8,140 nt of DNA from Frankiales bacterium (GTDB taxonomy: Bacteria > Actinomycetota > Actinomycetes > JAFAQI01). The notes beneath the pieces are model-generated. The model ran no database searches and was not told the origin of the DNA. It worked only from the letters and a program-made list of their open reading frames with translations. The position numbers were made by a program, and so were the translations under genes. Positions 6,204 to 8,140 of the stretch are shown here, in pieces (position 1 is the first letter of the stretch; every line of letters starts with the position of its first letter). The stretch covers positions 1 to 8,140 of the forward strand of contig JAFAQI010000578.1 of assembly GCA_019246495.1 (NCBI GenBank), written 5' to 3'.

Positions 6204-7634
6204 CTACCAGCAGAGCGGCTTGCGATCTGACCAGGGCTCCGCGGCCTCGAGCTGCGCGGCGAGCCGCAGCAGCGTCACTTCGTCACCGGGGCGGCCGATG
6301 AGCTGGATGCCGACCGGCAGCGTGGGTTGGTCGGCGGTCGCCTCGGTCCAGTGCAGCGGCACGTTGATCGACGGCTGACCGCTCATGTTGTAGGGCGCGG
6401 TGAACGGCGTGAACCGCTTCTGGTTCTCGAAGTCCTGCGCGGGGTCGGCGTCGTTGCGCAACCCTCCGACCTTCGCCGGGAGCTGCGCCAGCGTCGGTGT
6501 GAGCACCGCGTCGAAGTGCGCGGTTCGCTCCAGCTCCTGGCGGGCGGTGGTGCGCAGCGTCGCGAGGGCATTCCAGATGTCCAGCGCCGACAGCGCGCGG
6601 CCGCGCTCGCGCAGCCACTTCGTCAGCGGTCGAAGCCCGTCCTCGGCCTCCGGCGGCACCGGCAGCGATGCGAACTCGACCGACCAGAGGTTCTCGAAGA
6701 GTGCGATGAGCTCCGCGCCGAACGTCGTCGGATGGTCCTCGACGGTGTGGCCAAGCCTGGTGAGCAGCTCGGTTGCGTGCTCGTACGCCGCGACGCACTC
6801 CGGCTGCACCTCGGCGCCGGCGACGGCGGGAGTGATGTAGCGGCCGATGCGAAGCCCGCGCGGCTCGTCGTCGCACGCGGCGAGGAACGTCCCGGTCGAT
6901 GGCGGTGCCTGCCAGATCCAGTCCTGCGACGTCGGCCCGGCCATCGCGTCGAGCAGCGCAGCGGCGTCCCGCACCGTTCGGGCGAGCGGGCCGTGCACGG
7001 ACAGCCCGCTGATCTCGGCGCTGAGCGGCGCGTTGGAAATGCGGCCGCGGCTCGTCTTGAGGCCGACCAGCCCGTTGACGCTCGACGGGATGCGGATCGA
7101 CCCGCCGCCGTCGCTTCCGGGAGCGGCGGGCAGCAGTCCCGAGGCGACGGCCGCGCCAGCGCCGCCGCTTGATCCGCCGGCCGATCGCGTGAGGTCCCAG
7201 GGTGTGCGGGCCGGCGGGTGGCCTTCCGGCTCGGTGTAGCAGGGTGCGCCGAACTCCGGCGTCGCGGTCTTGCCGAGGCTGATCGTGCCCGCCTGCTTCA
7301 GCTTCGCGACGTGCGCTTCGTCGACGCCCAGCTCCACCGGCGGGAACGCGCCGCTGCCGAAACCGGTCGGCATATCGGCGGTGAGATAAAGGTCCTTGAT
7401 GGCGGTCGGCACGCCGTGCAGCGGTGGCAGCTCGGCACTGCTCGTGACCGCACTCTCCGCGTCCTTCGCCGCCGCGCGGGCCTGGTCGGCGGCGACGAAG
7501 ACGAATGCGCCGACCTCGCCGTTCAGCCGCTCGATCCGCGCGAGGTAGTGGTCGACCAAATCGACGGGCGACACCTCGCGGCGGCGTACGGCGTCGGCTT
7601 GCTCGAGCAACGTCAGGTCGTGCAGCTCACTCAT
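6204..7634 (-). CDS. Amidase-signature family hydrolase
   Basis: A 476-residue amidase that hydrolyses carboxamide bonds with a Ser-cisSer-Lys triad. The triad is visible as Lys80 in GVPTAIKDLY, cis-Ser155 in SAGGSSGGAGAAVASG, and the nucleophile Ser179 in SDGGGSIRIPSS; the 75- and 24-residue spacings equal those remembered for mammalian FAAH (142, 217, 241). The C-terminal region keeps PYNMSGQPSINVPLHW and LPVGIQLIGRPGDE, typical of stand-alone actinobacterial amidases. It is not likely to be GatA, the tRNA amidotransferase subunit, because no gatB or gatC is adjacent and the C-terminus is of the general amidase type. The substrate cannot be told from sequence. The ATG start is preceded by a -10-like TAGAGT only six bases upstream, with no good ribosome site, suggesting a leaderless message. 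A large palindrome lies just upstream. Confidence 0.93.
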   Translation of the reverse strand: MSELHDLTLLEQADAVRRREVSPVDLVDHYLARIERLNGEVGAFVFVAADQARAAAKDAESAVTSSAELPPLHGVPTAIKDLYLTADMPTGFGSGAFPPVELGVDEAHVAKLKQAGTISLGKTATPEFGAPCYTEPEGHPPARTPWDLTRSAGGSSGGAGAAVASGLLPAAPGSDGGGSIRIPSSVNGLVGLKTSRGRISNAPLSAEISGLSVHGPLARTVRDAAALLDAMAGPTSQDWIWQAPPSTGTFLAACDDEPRGLRIGRYITPAVAGAEVQPECVAAYEHATELLTRLGHTVEDHPTTFGAELIALFENLWSVEFASLPVPPEAEDGLRPLTKWLRERGRALSALDIWNALATLRTTARQELERTAHFDAVLTPTLAQLPAKVGGLRNDADPAQDFENQKRFTPFTAPYNMSGQPSINVPLHWTEATADQPTLPVGIQLIGRPGDEVTLLRLAAQLEAAEPWSDRKPLCW

Positions 7635-7640
7635 GCGCGG

Positions 7641-7646
7641 ACTCTA
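7641..7646 (-). promoter_or_regulatory. Candidate -10 element for leaderless amidase transcript
   Basis: On the minus strand TAGAGT fits the actinobacterial TANNNT -10 consensus. Six bases separate it from the amidase ATG at 7634, so transcription would start at or next to the A of the start codon. A possible -35 (TGTGAC, 7663-7668) is 16 bases upstream but is a poor match. If real, the amidase, malQ and later genes can be transcribed separately from the HNH gene. Confidence 0.4.
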
Positions 7647-7676
7647 CCGAGCAATGTCACACGTCACATTGCTAGG
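7647..7676. promoter_or_regulatory. 30-bp imperfect palindrome upstream of the amidase (candidate operator or hairpin)
   Basis: The arms CCGAGCAATGT (7647-7657) and ACATTGCTAGG (7666-7676) pair at 10 of 11 positions around an 8-base centre, CACACGTC. The centre itself has two symmetric matches per half. The site is notably AT-richer than its surroundings. It contains the HNH gene's stop codon (7664-7666) and occupies the spacer and -35 position relative to the TAGAGT box. Size and symmetry suit a dimeric helix-turn-helix repressor such as TetR or GntR type, but no regulator gene is in view. It could instead be a stem ending the HNH transcript. Confidence 0.5.
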
Positions 7677-8140
7677 CCGGGGGTCTCCGTCTCCAGATAG
7701 GGGCGCCAGTGCGGATGCATCCGGCCGGTGCCGAGCACCCGCCACGCCGGGCCGGTTGGCGCGCGCGGTTGCCGGTGCATGCGCCAGCCGAGCTCGACGA
7801 GACCGCGGTCGGCTTTGGCGTGGTTGCAGCGCCGGCAGCAGGAGACGACGTTCTCCCAGCTGTGCTCGCCGCCGCGACTGCGCGGGATGACGTGGTCGAG
7901 GCTCGTCGCGGGCGCCGCGCAGTAGACACACCGGCCGCCGTCGCGGGCGAACACCGCGCGGCGGGTCAGCGGGACGTTGTTGCGGTAGGGCACGCGGACA
8001 AACCGGGTGAGCCGTACGACGACGGGCACGTGCATCGACAGCCGCTCGCTGTGGACCTCTTCGTCACCGGCTTCGACGGCCACGGCCTTGCCACCGAGCA
8101 CCAGGACAACAGCGCGGCGGGATGACACGACGCACAGTGG
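7664..8140 (-). CDS. HNH endonuclease, Rv2469c-like (5' end beyond right edge)
   Basis: 158 residues of an HNH-family nuclease are visible. HNH domains cut DNA using a beta-beta-alpha metal fold. The Cys4 zinc type is seen: CVYC (7919-7930) and a second pair in CRRC (7826-7837). The HNH residues are the His of LDHVIPRSRGG, the Asn of WENVV, and the His of CNHAKAD. A family-typical N-terminal part (VVRLTRFVRVPYRNNVPLTRRAVFARDGGR) and C-terminal part (ELGWRMHRQPRAPTGPAWRVLGTG) flank the domain. A GTG at 8128 could be read as a start, but the codons before it spell PLCV, so the stretch PLCVVSSRRAVVLVL matches the PLxVV..RRA..LVL pattern I recall from full-length actinobacterial homologues. I therefore treat the gene as truncated by the window, with its true start outside. 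The biological role of this conserved family is not established; it is not obviously part of a restriction or defence locus here. Confidence 0.85.
   Translation of the reverse strand, partial: PLCVVSSRRAVVLVLGGKAVAVEAGDEEVHSERLSMHVPVVVRLTRFVRVPYRNNVPLTRRAVFARDGGRCVYCAAPATSLDHVIPRSRGGEHSWENVVSCCRRCNHAKADRGLVELGWRMHRQPRAPTGPAWRVLGTGRMHPHWRPYLETETPGLAM

Noticed and set aside
6204..7634. Amidase as GatA of the Glu-tRNA(Gln) amidotransferase
   Set aside because: No gatB or gatC neighbours, and the C-terminal motifs fit general stand-alone amidases.
1..8140. CRISPR array, tRNA/rRNA genes, insertion sequences, prophage or defence island
   Set aside because: No regularly spaced direct repeats, no tRNA-like fold or anticodon arm seen, no transposase or integrase motifs, and no abrupt composition change. 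The only nuclease is the HNH protein, which is in a housekeeping context.

Overview
This window looks like core chromosome of a high-GC actinomycete (Actinomycetota). The base composition is strongly GC-biased throughout, GTG starts are common, and every recognisable protein reads as an actinobacterial version of its family. One gene belongs to a family that depends on mycothiol, the thiol found only in actinomycetes. I cannot name the genus. I see no phage, transposon, CRISPR, tRNA or rRNA sequence.

Layout. At the left edge is the start of a small membrane protein (minus strand), with its own plausible promoter and Shine-Dalgarno sequence. Next is a DsbA-fold, Rv2466c-like mycothiol-dependent nitroreductase (minus). 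It is divergent from pepN, a zinc aminopeptidase N (plus), across only 28 bases that hold a perfect 12-bp palindrome. pepN then converges on a run of five minus-strand genes. In transcription order these are an HNH endonuclease (5' end beyond the right edge), an amidase-signature hydrolase, malQ (4-alpha-glucanotransferase), a small exported or membrane protein, and a DUF5130/TPM-like protein. Gaps inside this run are 29, 28, 11 and 7 bases, so it may be one operon with an internal promoter before the amidase. The pepN and DUF5130 stop codons are 24 bases apart and sit inside one bulged hairpin that could terminate transcription in both directions.

Context. From memory, Mycobacterium tuberculosis has Rv2466c, pepN (Rv2467), Rv2468c and Rv2469c (HNH) as neighbours. 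The same backbone is seen here, with malQ, the small membrane protein and the amidase placed between the DUF5130 gene and the HNH gene. The products suggest housekeeping: peptide turnover (PepN), thiol-linked reduction (nitroreductase), maltodextrin or glycogen metabolism (MalQ) and amide hydrolysis (amidase). I see no single pathway joining them.

I found no clear new defence or biosynthetic system. The points most worth a second look are the missing second cysteine in the nitroreductase, the two palindromes at promoter positions, the bidirectional hairpin over two stop codons, and the uncharacterised membrane-protein/DUF5130 pair.
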